A DNA stretch of 64,000 nt from the NCBI GenBank assembly GCA_900546435.1, contig URCQ01000004.1, forward strand, positions 50,556-114,555, given 5' to 3'. The notes below the pieces were generated by a model. It was not told the DNA's origin and made no database searches. It saw nothing but the letters and a program-made list of their open reading frames with translations. The stretch is from an uncultured Pseudobutyrivibrio sp. (GTDB taxonomy: Bacteria > Bacillota > Clostridia > Lachnospirales > Lachnospiraceae). Shown here piece by piece: positions 27,105-36,360 of the stretch; the stretch's first letter is position 1, and each line of letters opens with the position of its first letter. Made by a program: the position numbers and the translations under genes.

Positions 27105-27827
27105 TTACGGCTCCACCAACTGATCTACGGTGACAAATGTATACCCCATCTCCCGCAAAACCGGAATCAGCTGTCTTACGGCTTCTACCGTCGTCGGATA
27201 AGCGTCGTGCATTAAAATAATATCATTTTCCTTAACATTTTTCACTACTTCCGCGTAAATCCGCTCAGTGTTCTGGCTCTGCCAATCCAACGTGTCCACA
27301 TGCCAAAAGACCCAGAACATGCCTGTGCGCTGTTCTAAGGATTCATTTTTGCAGCCATACGGCGGACGGAAAAATTGTGGACGAACACCAGTTAAGTTTT
27401 CCAGTAAATCATTTGTTTTTCCGATTTCTGTCAACATCTCCGCTTCAGAAACCTCACATACATTGGTATGCGAATAGGTGTGGTTTCCAATCAAATGCCC
27501 TGCCTCATGCACTTCTTTTACAATCTCGGGATAGATTTCCGCTTCTTTGCCCATCATAAAAAAAGTTGCCTTGACATCCGCCTCAGAAAGAACCGCAAGT
27601 ATTTCCTGCGTATACAAAGGATGTGGCCCATCATCAAATGTCAGAGCAATTTTCTTTTTCTCCTTTTCCTGCTCATTGCACGCATCTGCCCCTTGCTCAC
27701 ATCCGGCATCCGCAGCCGTACTTTGCCACATTTTTTCTGCTTTTTGATACACGCACACCTGCCATAGCAGGCTGGCACCGATTCCTGCCACACACAATGC
27801 ATACATCCATATTTTTGTCTTTTCCAT
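27105..27827 (-). CDS. Polysaccharide (peptidoglycan/chitin-type) deacetylase, membrane anchored
   Basis: A NodB-domain deacetylase of 240 residues from the ATG at 27827 (258 if an earlier ATG at 27881 is used). A signal anchor (MYALCVAGIGASLLWQVCVY) is followed by a charged linker and the domain: TFDDGPHP, HTYSH metal site, RPPYG, VDTLDW and LMHDAYP. It removes N-acetyl groups from an extracellular glycan, probably peptidoglycan. The start is uncertain: the codons between 27881 and 27827 coincide with a terminator-like hairpin, and neither start has a good ribosome site. Confidence 0.85.
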   Translation of the reverse strand: MEKTKIWMYALCVAGIGASLLWQVCVYQKAEKMWQSTAADAGCEQGADACNEQEKEKKKIALTFDDGPHPLYTQEILAVLSEADVKATFFMMGKEAEIYPEIVKEVHEAGHLIGNHTYSHTNVCEVSEAEMLTEIGKTNDLLENLTGVRPQFFRPPYGCKNESLEQRTGMFWVFWHVDTLDWQSQNTERIYAEVVKNVKENDIILMHDAYPTTVEAVRQLIPVLREMGYTFVTVDQLVEP

Positions 27828-27866
27828 AAAAAAAGCCAGCCCTGACTTTTTGCCAAGACTGGCTTT
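27828..27866 (-). terminator. Terminator-like hairpin at the end of the clpB transcript
   Basis: Minus strand: AAAGCCAG ... CTGGCTTT with a mostly paired inner stem, ending in TTTTTTT directly before the ATG at 27827. It is well placed to end the hsp20-dnaJ-clpB transcript. It also overlaps the possible extended 5' end of the deacetylase gene. Confidence 0.8.
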
Positions 27867-27908
27867 ACTCATCTTCTTCATATTATAAGCTATGAAGGAT
27901 TTGTTTTT

Positions 27909-30500
27909 TTATGCCTCATGCTTTACCACTGCAGTAAGTTCGCTTCCTGCCACATCAATATAAATGACATCGCCCATCTCCACTTCATCTGCCAAAATAC
28001 ATTTTGCTGCCATCGTCTCCACGTATTTCTGCAAATAACGTTTGAGTGGTCTTGCACCGTAAACCGGGTCGTATCCATGATCTACAATATAGGCTTCTGC
28101 TTCCGGAGAAAGCTGTACACGTATCTCACGATCTGCAAGACGTTCATTCAATTCCTGCATCAAAAGCGTAACAATATGACCAATATTATCCTTGGTAAGT
28201 GGCTTGAAGAGAATGGTCTCATCCAGACGGTTCAAAAATTCCGGTCTGAAATGCTGCCGCAGTTCGTTCATGACCGCTTCCTCTGCCTCCGGTCTGATGT
28301 TGCCATTTTCATCAATACCATCGAGCAAATAAGAAGATCCAAGGTTACTTGTCATAATAATAATCGTATTTTTAAAATCGACCGTTCTTCCCTGCGAATC
28401 GGTAATACGTCCGTCATCCAATACCTGTAAAAGTACATTAAAGACATCCGGATGCGCTTTTTCCACCTCATCAAATAGAACAACGGAATACGGTTTTCTG
28501 CGGACAGCCTCCGTCAATTGACCGCCTTCGTCATAACCTACATATCCTGGAGGCGCTCCAATCAGACGAGATACCGAATATTTCTCCATATACTCACTCA
28601 TATCCAGACGCACCATATTGTTTTCATCGTCAAAAAGACTTGCTGCAAGCGTTTTTGCTAGTTCTGTCTTACCGACACCTGTAGGTCCTAAGAATAAGAA
28701 CGAACCAATTGGCTTATCCGGATCTTTGATACCGGCTTTTGAACGAATGATAGCCTCGCTGACTTTCGTCACACCTTCGTCCTGACCAATCACACGTTTG
28801 TGAAGCTCATCAGCCAGATGCAGTGTCTTATTGCGTTCACTCTCATTGAGCTTTGCAACCGGAATTCCCGTCCAGCGGGAAATGATACGTGCAATCTCTT
28901 CCTCCGTAACACTTTCGTGTACGAGACTCATATCTTTATTCTTAATCAGTTCTTCTTCCTGCTCCAATTGTTTTTCGAGCTGTGGCAGCTTGCCATACTG
29001 CAATTCTGCTGCTTTTTCCAGATCATAATTCTGCTGTGCAATCTTAATCTCATTGCGCAGGCTCTCTAATTCCTCACGCAGCTGTGAAACTTTTTCCACT
29101 GCATGTTTCTCATTATCCCATTGTGCCTTCTGACCGGAGAATTTTTCACGCAGCTCGGAGAGTTCCTTCTGCAGGTTCTCCAGACGTTCCTGACTAAGGT
29201 GATCGTCTTCTTTTTTGAGAGCCGTCTCCTCAATCTCCAACTGCATAATACGACGGTTGAGTTCATCCAGCTCTGTTGGCATGGAATCAAGCTCTGTCTT
29301 AATCAGAGCACATGCCTCGTCGACCAGATCAATCGCTTTATCCGGCAAAAACCGGTCTGTAATATAACGATTAGATAACGTAGCTGCTGATACCAGTGCA
29401 CCATCCGTAATCTTAACACCGTGGAATACTTCATATCTGTCCTTTAAACCACGCAAAATGGATATGGTATCTTCTACCGATGGTTCATCCACCATAACCG
29501 GTTGGAAACGACGCTCCAACGCAGGGTCTTTCTCGATATATTCCCGATACTCATCCAACGTTGTCGCACCAATACAGTGTAATTCACCACGCGCAAGCAT
29601 TGGTTTTAACATGTTGCCTGCATCCATAGCGCCATCTGTTTTGCCGGCTCCCACAATCGTGTGCAACTCATCAATAAAGAGGATGATTTCACCATCGGAG
29701 TTTTTAATTTCATCCAATACGGCTTTTAAACGTTCCTCAAATTCACCACGATATTTTGCACCGGCAACCAATGCTCCCATATCAAGAGCAAAAAGCTTTT
29801 TATCTTTCAGTCCTTCCGGCACATCACCACGGACAATACGCTGCGCCAGGCCTTCTACAGCTGCCGTCTTACCTACACCGGGTTCACCGATCAGCACCGG
29901 GTTATTTTTTGTCTTACGTGACAAAATACGAACCACATTCCGGATCTCAGCATCTCTGCCAATGACCGGATCCAGCTTCTGCTCACGCGCACGCTCCACC
30001 ATGTCATAACCATACTTTTCCAGCGTATCATAGGTTGCTTCCGGATTGTCCGTCGTCACTCTCTGGTTACCACGCACCGTCGAAAGCGCCTGTAAAAAGC
30101 GGTCTCTTGTAATGCCATATTCATGGAACAAATCTTTGATGGCACGGTTCGGATAACGAATCAGTGCAAGGAAAAGATGCTCTACGGAAACGTATTCATC
30201 TCCCATAGCCTTTGCTTCATCCTCTGCATGGATGAGCACCTGATTTAAGTCTTTTCCCACAAACACCTGACCACCGGAAACCTTCGTTCTTGCTTCCAGA
30301 CGACGTGTTGCATTTTCTTTGAAATGCTCCAGCTGGATTTCCATTTTTTCTATCATCTGTGGAATCAGACCATCTTCCTGTTGTAAAAGAGCAACCAGCA
30401 AATGTTCCTGTTCAATTTCCTGATTGCCATATTCATATGCCAATTTTTCACAGTCCTGCACTGCTTCCATTGACTTTTGGGTAAACTTCTGAATGTTCAT
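27909..30500 (-). CDS. clpB: ClpB disaggregase
   Basis: An 863-residue Hsp100 chaperone that pulls proteins from aggregates with DnaK/DnaJ. The N-domain (1-150) precedes the first AAA+ module with GEPGVGKT (near 205). A middle coiled-coil, rich in Glu/Lys/Leu, spans about 400-530. The second AAA+ module has GPTGVGKT (near 605) and RLDMSEYMEKYSVSRLIGAPPGY. GGGAGGTGA lies before the ATG at 30500; an upstream extension lies within the dnaJ frame region and is not needed. It begins 28 bases after the dnaJ stop. The operon is CIRCE-controlled. Confidence 0.97.
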   Translation of the reverse strand: MNIQKFTQKSMEAVQDCEKLAYEYGNQEIEQEHLLVALLQQEDGLIPQMIEKMEIQLEHFKENATRRLEARTKVSGGQVFVGKDLNQVLIHAEDEAKAMGDEYVSVEHLFLALIRYPNRAIKDLFHEYGITRDRFLQALSTVRGNQRVTTDNPEATYDTLEKYGYDMVERAREQKLDPVIGRDAEIRNVVRILSRKTKNNPVLIGEPGVGKTAAVEGLAQRIVRGDVPEGLKDKKLFALDMGALVAGAKYRGEFEERLKAVLDEIKNSDGEIILFIDELHTIVGAGKTDGAMDAGNMLKPMLARGELHCIGATTLDEYREYIEKDPALERRFQPVMVDEPSVEDTISILRGLKDRYEVFHGVKITDGALVSAATLSNRYITDRFLPDKAIDLVDEACALIKTELDSMPTELDELNRRIMQLEIEETALKKEDDHLSQERLENLQKELSELREKFSGQKAQWDNEKHAVEKVSQLREELESLRNEIKIAQQNYDLEKAAELQYGKLPQLEKQLEQEEELIKNKDMSLVHESVTEEEIARIISRWTGIPVAKLNESERNKTLHLADELHKRVIGQDEGVTKVSEAIIRSKAGIKDPDKPIGSFLFLGPTGVGKTELAKTLAASLFDDENNMVRLDMSEYMEKYSVSRLIGAPPGYVGYDEGGQLTEAVRRKPYSVVLFDEVEKAHPDVFNVLLQVLDDGRITDSQGRTVDFKNTIIIMTSNLGSSYLLDGIDENGNIRPEAEEAVMNELRQHFRPEFLNRLDETILFKPLTKDNIGHIVTLLMQELNERLADREIRVQLSPEAEAYIVDHGYDPVYGARPLKRYLQKYVETMAAKCILADEVEMGDVIYIDVAGSELTAVVKHEA

Positions 30501-30528
30501 ATCTGTCACCTCCCATAATGGTATCTTA

Positions 30529-31509
30529 TCACGCCGATGCTTTTTCTGCACCTGCATATTCTCTTAATTTTTGTTTTGCTGTTTCGTTCAAATGCTTTGG
30601 CACTAAAACTTCCACCGTCACATACTGATCTCCATGGACTTTGCTGTTTCGCATGGAAACAATGCCTTTATTTTTCAAACGTATCTTACTTCCGGATTGC
30701 GTTCCTTCTTTAATCTTACACTCTACATCACCATAAAGCGTTGTCACACGTGCCACACCACCTAAGGCAGCTGTTGCAAACGGGACATGCACAACCGTGT
30801 AAACATCCATGCCTTCACGCCGGAATCCCGGTTTTTCCAATACATGCACATGCAAAAGCAAATCACCATTTTTGCCGCCGCCCATACCGGGCTGTCCTTT
30901 TCCCGCCAGACGAACGGTTTTGCCTTCATCAATTCCTGCCGGGATGTGCACTGCGAGTGTCTGTGGCTGTCTGCCGGATGGATCAGAAATCGTAATCTGC
31001 TTATCACATCCAAAGGCAGCATCATCAAACGAAATGGTAATCTCAGCACGCAAATCCTCTCCTTTTCTTGCGCGATTGCCATAGCCTCTTGTTCCGCCAC
31101 CGAAGCCACTGGTACGGTTGCCGCGAAAGGCTCCACCAAAAAGGTCGTCAAAAATATCGCCCATGTCGCCCATATCGCCACCTTCAAAATGGAATTCCAT
31201 GCCATCGCCATTCCGATAAAAGCCTTTTTTGCCGAATCCCTGTCCAGAGAATCCTCGCGCCTGATTCGGATCAAAGCCTTCGCTAAAAGCTGCGTGACCA
31301 AACTGATCGTATAATTTTCTTTTTTCTTTATCGCTCAAAACGTCGTAAGCTTCCGTAATTTCTTTAAACTTCTCTTCTGCGTCCGCATTACCGGCATTGG
31401 TATCGGGATGGTATTTTTTTGCCAATCGCCGAAATGCCTTTTTGATTGTGCTTTCGTCCGCTTTCCTGTCGACGCCTAAGACTTCATAATAATCTCTCTT
31501 GGCAGACAT
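30529..31509 (-). CDS. DnaJ-like (CbpA-type) co-chaperone
   Basis: A 326-residue J-protein. The J-domain (1-70) has the HPD motif (KKYHPDTNAG). A Gly/Phe/Met-rich linker (80-145) follows, then two C-terminal substrate-binding domains. The zinc-finger CxxCxGxG repeats of true DnaJ are absent, making it a class II protein like CbpA. It stimulates DnaK ATPase. It lies between hsp20 and clpB in the heat-shock operon. No dnaK is in the window. AGGTGA precedes the ATG at 31509. Confidence 0.93.
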   Translation of the reverse strand: MSAKRDYYEVLGVDRKADESTIKKAFRRLAKKYHPDTNAGNADAEEKFKEITEAYDVLSDKEKRKLYDQFGHAAFSEGFDPNQARGFSGQGFGKKGFYRNGDGMEFHFEGGDMGDMGDIFDDLFGGAFRGNRTSGFGGGTRGYGNRARKGEDLRAEITISFDDAAFGCDKQITISDPSGRQPQTLAVHIPAGIDEGKTVRLAGKGQPGMGGGKNGDLLLHVHVLEKPGFRREGMDVYTVVHVPFATAALGGVARVTTLYGDVECKIKEGTQSGSKIRLKNKGIVSMRNSKVHGDQYVTVEVLVPKHLNETAKQKLREYAGAEKASA

Positions 31510-31582
31510 CCCAACTCACCTACTTTCTCACCTGCACATAGCATCCTTTTGCAATATGTTGCGTCGCTTTTTTTCTTGCAAG

Positions 31583-31610
31583 AAGGCTGGCTACAATCTG
31601 CAGCCAGCCT
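31583..31610 (-). terminator. Intergenic hairpin between hsp20 and dnaJ
   Basis: AGGCTGGCT pairs with AGCCAGCCT across a 9-base loop. It is not followed at once by a U-run, so it more likely trims or attenuates the polycistronic message, leaving more hsp20 than dnaJ-clpB, than stops it fully. Confidence 0.5.
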
Positions 31611-31626
31611 CCTTTCTCATCACCGA

Positions 31627-32055
31627 TTACTCAATGGCAATCGTCTTTTTCTCTTCTACCTTCGGCTGGGCTTCCTTCTTTGGAATATCCAACTTCAATG
31701 TACCGTTCTCAAATTTTGCCTTGATATCTTCATGGGTGATCTCTTCACCTACATAGAAGCTACGCTGGCAACTGCCACTGTAACGTTCCTTGCGGATGTA
31801 CTTGCCATCCTCGGATTTCTCCTCATCATTGCTCGTTGTTGTGGCACTGATAATCAGATAGCCATCTTTCAATTCTGCATTTACATTTTCCTTGCTATAT
31901 CCAGGAAGATCAATCACCACTTCATAACCTGTCTCAGTTTCTTTAACATCTGTCTGCATCAGATTGTTCTTTGTGCTCGCTGCACTCTTTCTCTCCTGTG
32001 GAAAAACAAAGAAATCATCCATAAAATCATTTCCAAAAATACTAGGCATTAACAT
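31627..32055 (-). CDS. Small heat-shock protein (Hsp20/alpha-crystallin)
   Basis: A 142-residue Hsp20. The N-terminal MPSIFGNDFMDDFF segment is followed by an alpha-crystallin domain (about 35-130) with DLPGYSKENVNAELKDGYL and the ending FENGTLKLDIPKKE. It binds unfolding proteins without ATP and passes them to the DnaK/ClpB machine encoded by the next genes. AAGGAG lies 9 bases before the ATG at 32055. It is the first gene after the CIRCE operator. Confidence 0.95.
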   Translation of the reverse strand: MLMPSIFGNDFMDDFFVFPQERKSAASTKNNLMQTDVKETETGYEVVIDLPGYSKENVNAELKDGYLIISATTTSNDEEKSEDGKYIRKERYSGSCQRSFYVGEEITHEDIKAKFENGTLKLDIPKKEAQPKVEEKKTIAIE

Positions 32056-32135
32056 AAGTCATCGCTCCTTCCATATCATTAAAACTATTGTTTACTATAT
32101 TGTTATGTTTTAACGTCTTTTCTTTTGACAATTAT

Positions 32136-32177
32136 GTTATATCACCTTTATTAGCACTCGTCAATAGTGAGTGCTAA
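32136..32177 (-). promoter_or_regulatory. CIRCE operator (HrcA) overlapping the hsp20 promoter
   Basis: TTAGCACTC (32151-32159), 9-bp spacer, GAGTGCTAA (32169-32177): a perfect CIRCE element. A minus-strand promoter TTGACG (32159-32164) - 17 bp - TATAAC (32136-32141) overlaps it, so HrcA would block RNA polymerase directly. It controls hsp20-dnaJ-clpB. Confidence 0.95.
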
Positions 32178-32225
32178 TATTTTTTGAAAATTCACAAAAT
32201 CGTCACATATTTCTTTTGAAATAGA

Positions 32226-32260
32226 AAAATCCCCAGGCAGCAACTGCTGTCTGAGGATTC
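32226..32260 (-). terminator. Terminator of carD
   Basis: Minus strand hairpin with AATCCTCAG-type left arm and CTGGGGATT right arm around CAGCAGTTGCTG, followed by TTTTC. It lies 10-45 bases after the carD stop. Confidence 0.85.
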
Positions 32261-32271
32261 CTATTCTCTTT

Positions 32272-32775
32272 TTATGCGACCACAGTGTGTTCTGCAATAT
32301 AGTTCTCCACCTGATTTCTCGGAATATCAAGAACCGCAGCAATCTCAGAATATAACTGCATCTCCACTAATTTCATGTAGCGTTCATCCAGCGCCGTCAT
32401 CTTCTTGCCTTTATCAATCCGCTCTTTTCCACGCTGGTGTACTGTCTTTAACAAGCTAACCCAACGCTTTCCATCTAAACTGCGAATGCAGTCTTTATAT
32501 TCGTTTTCACGCAACCGATCATTGGCAACCGTAATCAAATCAATCTGTGGCATTTCTCTCAGCAATGCCATAATATCGTCCTTTGTCATAACACGACGAA
32601 TCGAAAGCTTTGAATTATCGACCGGTGCGTACATGATGCTCGTCTTGTCTGTCGTCGGCGCCAAATAATAATACTGCCGGTCTTTTGGCACATTTGGCAT
32701 ATCCAACGTATCAATCCGGACAATCTCGCACACACCATGGTGACCATACATAACACGTTCGCCCACTTCAAACAT
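32272..32775 (-). CDS. CarD-family transcription regulator
   Basis: A 167-residue CarD/CdnL-like protein. The N-terminal RNA polymerase interaction domain (FEVGERVMYGHHGVCEIVRID) is followed by a helical DNA-binding domain with KRWVSLLKTVHQRGKER. Such proteins bind the RNAP beta subunit and stabilise open promoters, often of stress or rRNA genes. The ATG at 32775 follows AAAGGA; the upstream in-frame ATG is less likely. It is a single gene with its own terminator. Confidence 0.92.
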   Translation of the reverse strand: MFEVGERVMYGHHGVCEIVRIDTLDMPNVPKDRQYYYLAPTTDKTSIMYAPVDNSKLSIRRVMTKDDIMALLREMPQIDLITVANDRLRENEYKDCIRSLDGKRWVSLLKTVHQRGKERIDKGKKMTALDERYMKLVEMQLYSEIAAVLDIPRNQVENYIAEHTVVA

Positions 32776-32892
32776 TTTGACACATCCTTTCCCAAATTTT
32801 GACAACTCCTATGAGCCCGCAAAGTTTACACACATTTTACTTCGTTATAAACCTATTTTATCAACTTTTGCGAAAAAATGTAAGAGCGAATT

Positions 32893-34212
32893 TTAAATTT
32901 GTGTCATCACAAAGATGTCGTAAACAGCCTTAATTGCGTTCTCAAAGTCATTGTTGCTGACACCGATGATGATGTTCAACTCAGAAGAACCCTGATCAAT
33001 CATTTTGACGTTGATATTTGCATGTGCAAGTGCTGAGAAGATTCTTCCTGCAGTACCACGGGTTGATTTCATACCACGTCCCACAACGGCAATCAATGCC
33101 AGATCTGCTTCCAGATCAATGATATCCGGATTTACGAGACGACGGATAGAAGAAATCACCTGCTGCTCTTTTCCTTCGAATTCTTCCTGATGTACAAAAA
33201 CTGTCATGGTATCAATACCGGATGGCATATGTTCAATGGAAATACCATTCTCCTCAAATGCTTCCAGCGCTTTACGACAGAATCCTACTTCTGAGTTCAT
33301 CATATCCTTATCGATATTGACTGCGACAAATCCCTTCTTGCCGGCGATACCGGTAATCGTATAATCTGCCTTTTGACAGGTGCTTTCTACAATCATAGTT
33401 CCCGGTTCTTCCGGCGCATTGGTATTCTTAATATTGATTGGAATACCAGCCTTACGCACTGGGAAAATAGCATCTTCATGAAGTACAGATGCGCCCATGT
33501 AAGAAAGCTCGCGCAATTCTCTGTAAGTAATCACTCTGATTGGCTGTGCGTTCTCTACAATTCTAGGATCTGCTACCAGACATCCGGAAACATCCGTCCA
33601 GTTCTCATATACGCTGGCATGTACGGCCTTCGATACGATTGATCCTGTAATATCAGATCCACCTCTTGAGAATGTCTTTACATTGCCGTCGATGTCACTT
33701 CCATAAAATCCCGGAATCACAGCCTTTTCCACATGCGAGAGACGTTCCGCCATCACCTTATCTGTTTTATAATCGTCAAAGTTACCATTCTCGTCAAAGA
33801 AGATTACTTCTGCCGCATCAATGAACTCATAGCCTAAGTAATTTGCCATAATGATACCATTTAAATACTCACCACGGCTGGCTGCATAATCTTCTCCGAC
33901 TTTGTCTTCGAATTTTTCTGCGATTATTCTGAATTCGTCTTCCAGAGAAAGGGTCAGATTCAGTCCATTGATAATGGAATTGTAACGTTCCTTAATTTTT
34001 TTCAGTGCACCCTTAAAGTCTTCCTCTGCTTCTGCTAATGCATAACAGGAATAAAGCATATCTGTTACTTTCGTATCCTTTGCATTACGTTTTCCCGGCG
34101 CACTCGGCACAACATAACGACGTGTCTCATCCGCGCGGATAATATCTCCTACCTTGGCAAACTGTGCTGCACTTGCCAGGGAACTTCCACCAAATTTTAC
34201 TACTTTGACCAT
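32893..34212 (-). CDS. Aspartate kinase
   Basis: A 439-residue aspartokinase that phosphorylates aspartate at the start of the lysine/threonine/methionine pathway. The N-terminal KVVKFGGSSLAS nucleotide site and the SRGGSDITGS segment are clear. Two ACT regulatory domains cover about 300-439 (VAVNIDKDMM ... LIAVVGRGMKSTRG), so feedback control by an amino acid is expected. AAGGAG precedes the ATG at 34212. I saw no lysine riboswitch in the short leader. Other pathway genes are not adjacent. Confidence 0.95.
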   Translation of the reverse strand: MVKVVKFGGSSLASAAQFAKVGDIIRADETRRYVVPSAPGKRNAKDTKVTDMLYSCYALAEAEEDFKGALKKIKERYNSIINGLNLTLSLEDEFRIIAEKFEDKVGEDYAASRGEYLNGIIMANYLGYEFIDAAEVIFFDENGNFDDYKTDKVMAERLSHVEKAVIPGFYGSDIDGNVKTFSRGGSDITGSIVSKAVHASVYENWTDVSGCLVADPRIVENAQPIRVITYRELRELSYMGASVLHEDAIFPVRKAGIPINIKNTNAPEEPGTMIVESTCQKADYTITGIAGKKGFVAVNIDKDMMNSEVGFCRKALEAFEENGISIEHMPSGIDTMTVFVHQEEFEGKEQQVISSIRRLVNPDIIDLEADLALIAVVGRGMKSTRGTAGRIFSALAHANINVKMIDQGSSELNIIIGVSNNDFENAIKAVYDIFVMTQI

Positions 34213-34321
34213 TGTTTTACTCCTTAACACTTGTGTATATATAAAAACCGTCCAATCAAATCAGATGCTTTCTATATCTTATACTGTTTCATCCATCGTT
34301 GCTACAATATATCCGCTCTCG

Positions 34322-34353
34322 ATTATAGCATATTCTGTCAAGTGCACGCAATG
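34322..34353 (-). promoter_or_regulatory. Likely aspartokinase promoter (extended -10)
   Basis: Minus strand TGCTATAAT (TATAAT at 34322-34327) with TTGCGT 18 bases upstream. The extended -10 TG helps a weak -35. The TTGACA nearby is too close (8 bases) to act with this -10. Confidence 0.6.
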
Positions 34354-34380
34354 GAAAAGCTTTTCGGTTATTCCTTCTGG

Positions 34381-36360
34381 TTATTCCTGTACGATACGAT
34401 TGTATGTCCGGGCAGTCATCAGATACACCAGCACATAGATGATACCAAATACCACAAAACAGCCAACCATACATGCGACCAAAAGCGTTGTATTACGCAT
34501 ATTAAAGAGTGACAACATGCGGCAGATAATCGGGAAAGCAAAACAGGTATGAATGCAGGCAGTCACAAGCGGCAGGAAAAATACAGTTAATACCTGGGAA
34601 CGAATGGCAGAGGATACTTCCTCATGCGTCATACCAACCTGCTGCATAATATGAAATCGTTTCCGATCATCATAGCCTTCCGATAGCTGTTTATAATAAA
34701 TGATCAAAACCGTTGCTATCAGAAAGAGCACACCGAGAAATGCACCCGTAAAGAACAAACCACCATAAACAGCATTCATTGCTTTCTCATTCACTTTTCG
34801 GTTTTCCACAGAAAAGCTGCTCATGTTTGCGGATGGATACGTTTGTATTTTCTTATAAAGTTCCCATTGCTGATCAGCATTTCCATCAATATCAATGCCA
34901 TAATATGATCTCAACTCGTTAAAACTGTCATCATACTGATATGGTATGTGCTCTGCTATTTGCTCTACCGCTGCTTCATCCGGGAAAACAATGTAATATC
35001 CACTTGACATATAAGATGCCAATATGCCATTGCAAGGTGCCTTTTTCACTTCTTTTACACGATAGCTCTGTCCCATAATCTCAATCGTATCTTTTCCATA
35101 GTGTTCATGAGCCGCATATACCAAAACCTCTCCCGGTTCCAACGTCTCCTTTGTATGCATGCTCTTATTATAATCTTCCAGATTCATGCAAAACAAGATT
35201 CTATCAGACATTCCCCTGGCAGTCGCATCCGCTTCAAATGCATTTCCCTGTCTTCGGGTATAAATAATACAACCGCGTGCATATATTTCATCCTTGACAT
35301 CACAGCCGGTTTCCTTTGCCATCTGATGAATGGCTTCTATCATCTTTTGATCGTCACTGCGACTTGTACCGGAAACATAACACATGTTCTGCATCGGATA
35401 ACGCGTATATAAAATATCGTGCATACTAAACATCATGGAAGATGTCGTCGAAATCATCACAAGCACCATGGTAGAAAGTACGCAAATGTGAGCCAACCCT
35501 ACGGCATTTTGCTTCATTCGGTACATCATACCGGAAACACTCACAAAATGATTTGTCTTATAATAGAAGCTTTTCTTCTTTTTCAGTAATTTTAGTAACG
35601 CAATACTTCCCGCTGTAAACAGCAGATATGTGCCAAAAATGACGCAGAGAACGGCTACAAAAAACATAGCAACTGCAGACACCGGATCTTCTATTTTCAG
35701 CGAAATAGTATAGCCTGTCGCCAAAAGTATAAATCCAAGAATGGCAAGCAGCCATTTTGCATGTGGCTCTTTTTCCCCCATGTCGGTACCATGTAACAGT
35801 TCAATCGGCGATGTCGCATGAATTTGTGCGATATCATAAAAATAATTTAGCGCCATTATGGCAACAAACAAGAGCACCGTATGTCCGATTGCAAGTGGCG
35901 ACACAAAAAAGCCAAGCGGAACCGAAAAGCCTACCATGCGTATCAGAACGGCATACAAAAGTTTATCCAAAAGCATGCCAAAAAGGATTCCTGCGAAAAG
36001 TCCTATCACAAGTACACCTAAGCTCTCCCAGAACAAGGTAATTGCCAGATGTTTTTTCTCTAAACCAAGCATATGGTAAACACCAAACTCTTTTCTTCTC
36101 TGCTTGATTAAAAAGCTGTTCGTATATAGCAAGAAAATCACAAGAAAAATCCGGACAACCCAGCAGGCAAATGTCAAAATAGAATTCATCGTATTAAAAC
36201 CGAGCATATTCTCAAATCCCGGATTGAGTGCCAGCGATTGTATAATGTAAAACATTGCCACCGCAGCAATTACACTGAGTATATAGGGCGCATATATTTT
36301 CCCATTCTTTTTCATATTCGTTTTTGCCAGCTGGCGGTAAAATCCTTTACTCATTTTCAT
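34381..36360 (-). CDS. bceB: BceB-type FtsX-like ABC permease
   Basis: A 659-residue permease of the peptide-antibiotic (bacitracin-type) transporters. It has ten hydrophobic segments: a group of four or five in the first third, a large extracellular domain (about 325-530), and a final group near 535-650. The FtsX fold and large loop define BceB, which removes lipid II-binding antimicrobials and signals to the BceS kinase. The start (ATG 36360) overlaps the end of bceA, so the subunits are translationally coupled. The exact ligand is unknown. Confidence 0.9.
   Translation of the reverse strand: MKMSKGFYRQLAKTNMKKNGKIYAPYILSVIAAVAMFYIIQSLALNPGFENMLGFNTMNSILTFACWVVRIFLVIFLLYTNSFLIKQRRKEFGVYHMLGLEKKHLAITLFWESLGVLVIGLFAGILFGMLLDKLLYAVLIRMVGFSVPLGFFVSPLAIGHTVLLFVAIMALNYFYDIAQIHATSPIELLHGTDMGEKEPHAKWLLAILGFILLATGYTISLKIEDPVSAVAMFFVAVLCVIFGTYLLFTAGSIALLKLLKKKKSFYYKTNHFVSVSGMMYRMKQNAVGLAHICVLSTMVLVMISTTSSMMFSMHDILYTRYPMQNMCYVSGTSRSDDQKMIEAIHQMAKETGCDVKDEIYARGCIIYTRRQGNAFEADATARGMSDRILFCMNLEDYNKSMHTKETLEPGEVLVYAAHEHYGKDTIEIMGQSYRVKEVKKAPCNGILASYMSSGYYIVFPDEAAVEQIAEHIPYQYDDSFNELRSYYGIDIDGNADQQWELYKKIQTYPSANMSSFSVENRKVNEKAMNAVYGGLFFTGAFLGVLFLIATVLIIYYKQLSEGYDDRKRFHIMQQVGMTHEEVSSAIRSQVLTVFFLPLVTACIHTCFAFPIICRMLSLFNMRNTTLLVACMVGCFVVFGIIYVLVYLMTARTYNRIVQE

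Noticed and set aside
34322..34341. TTGACA near the aspartokinase promoter as its -35 box
   Set aside because: Only 8 bases separate it from TATAAT, too close for a working promoter.
34213..34380. Lysine riboswitch before aspartokinase
   Set aside because: The leader downstream of the likely promoter is only about 100 bases and no lysine-riboswitch core or terminator was visible.
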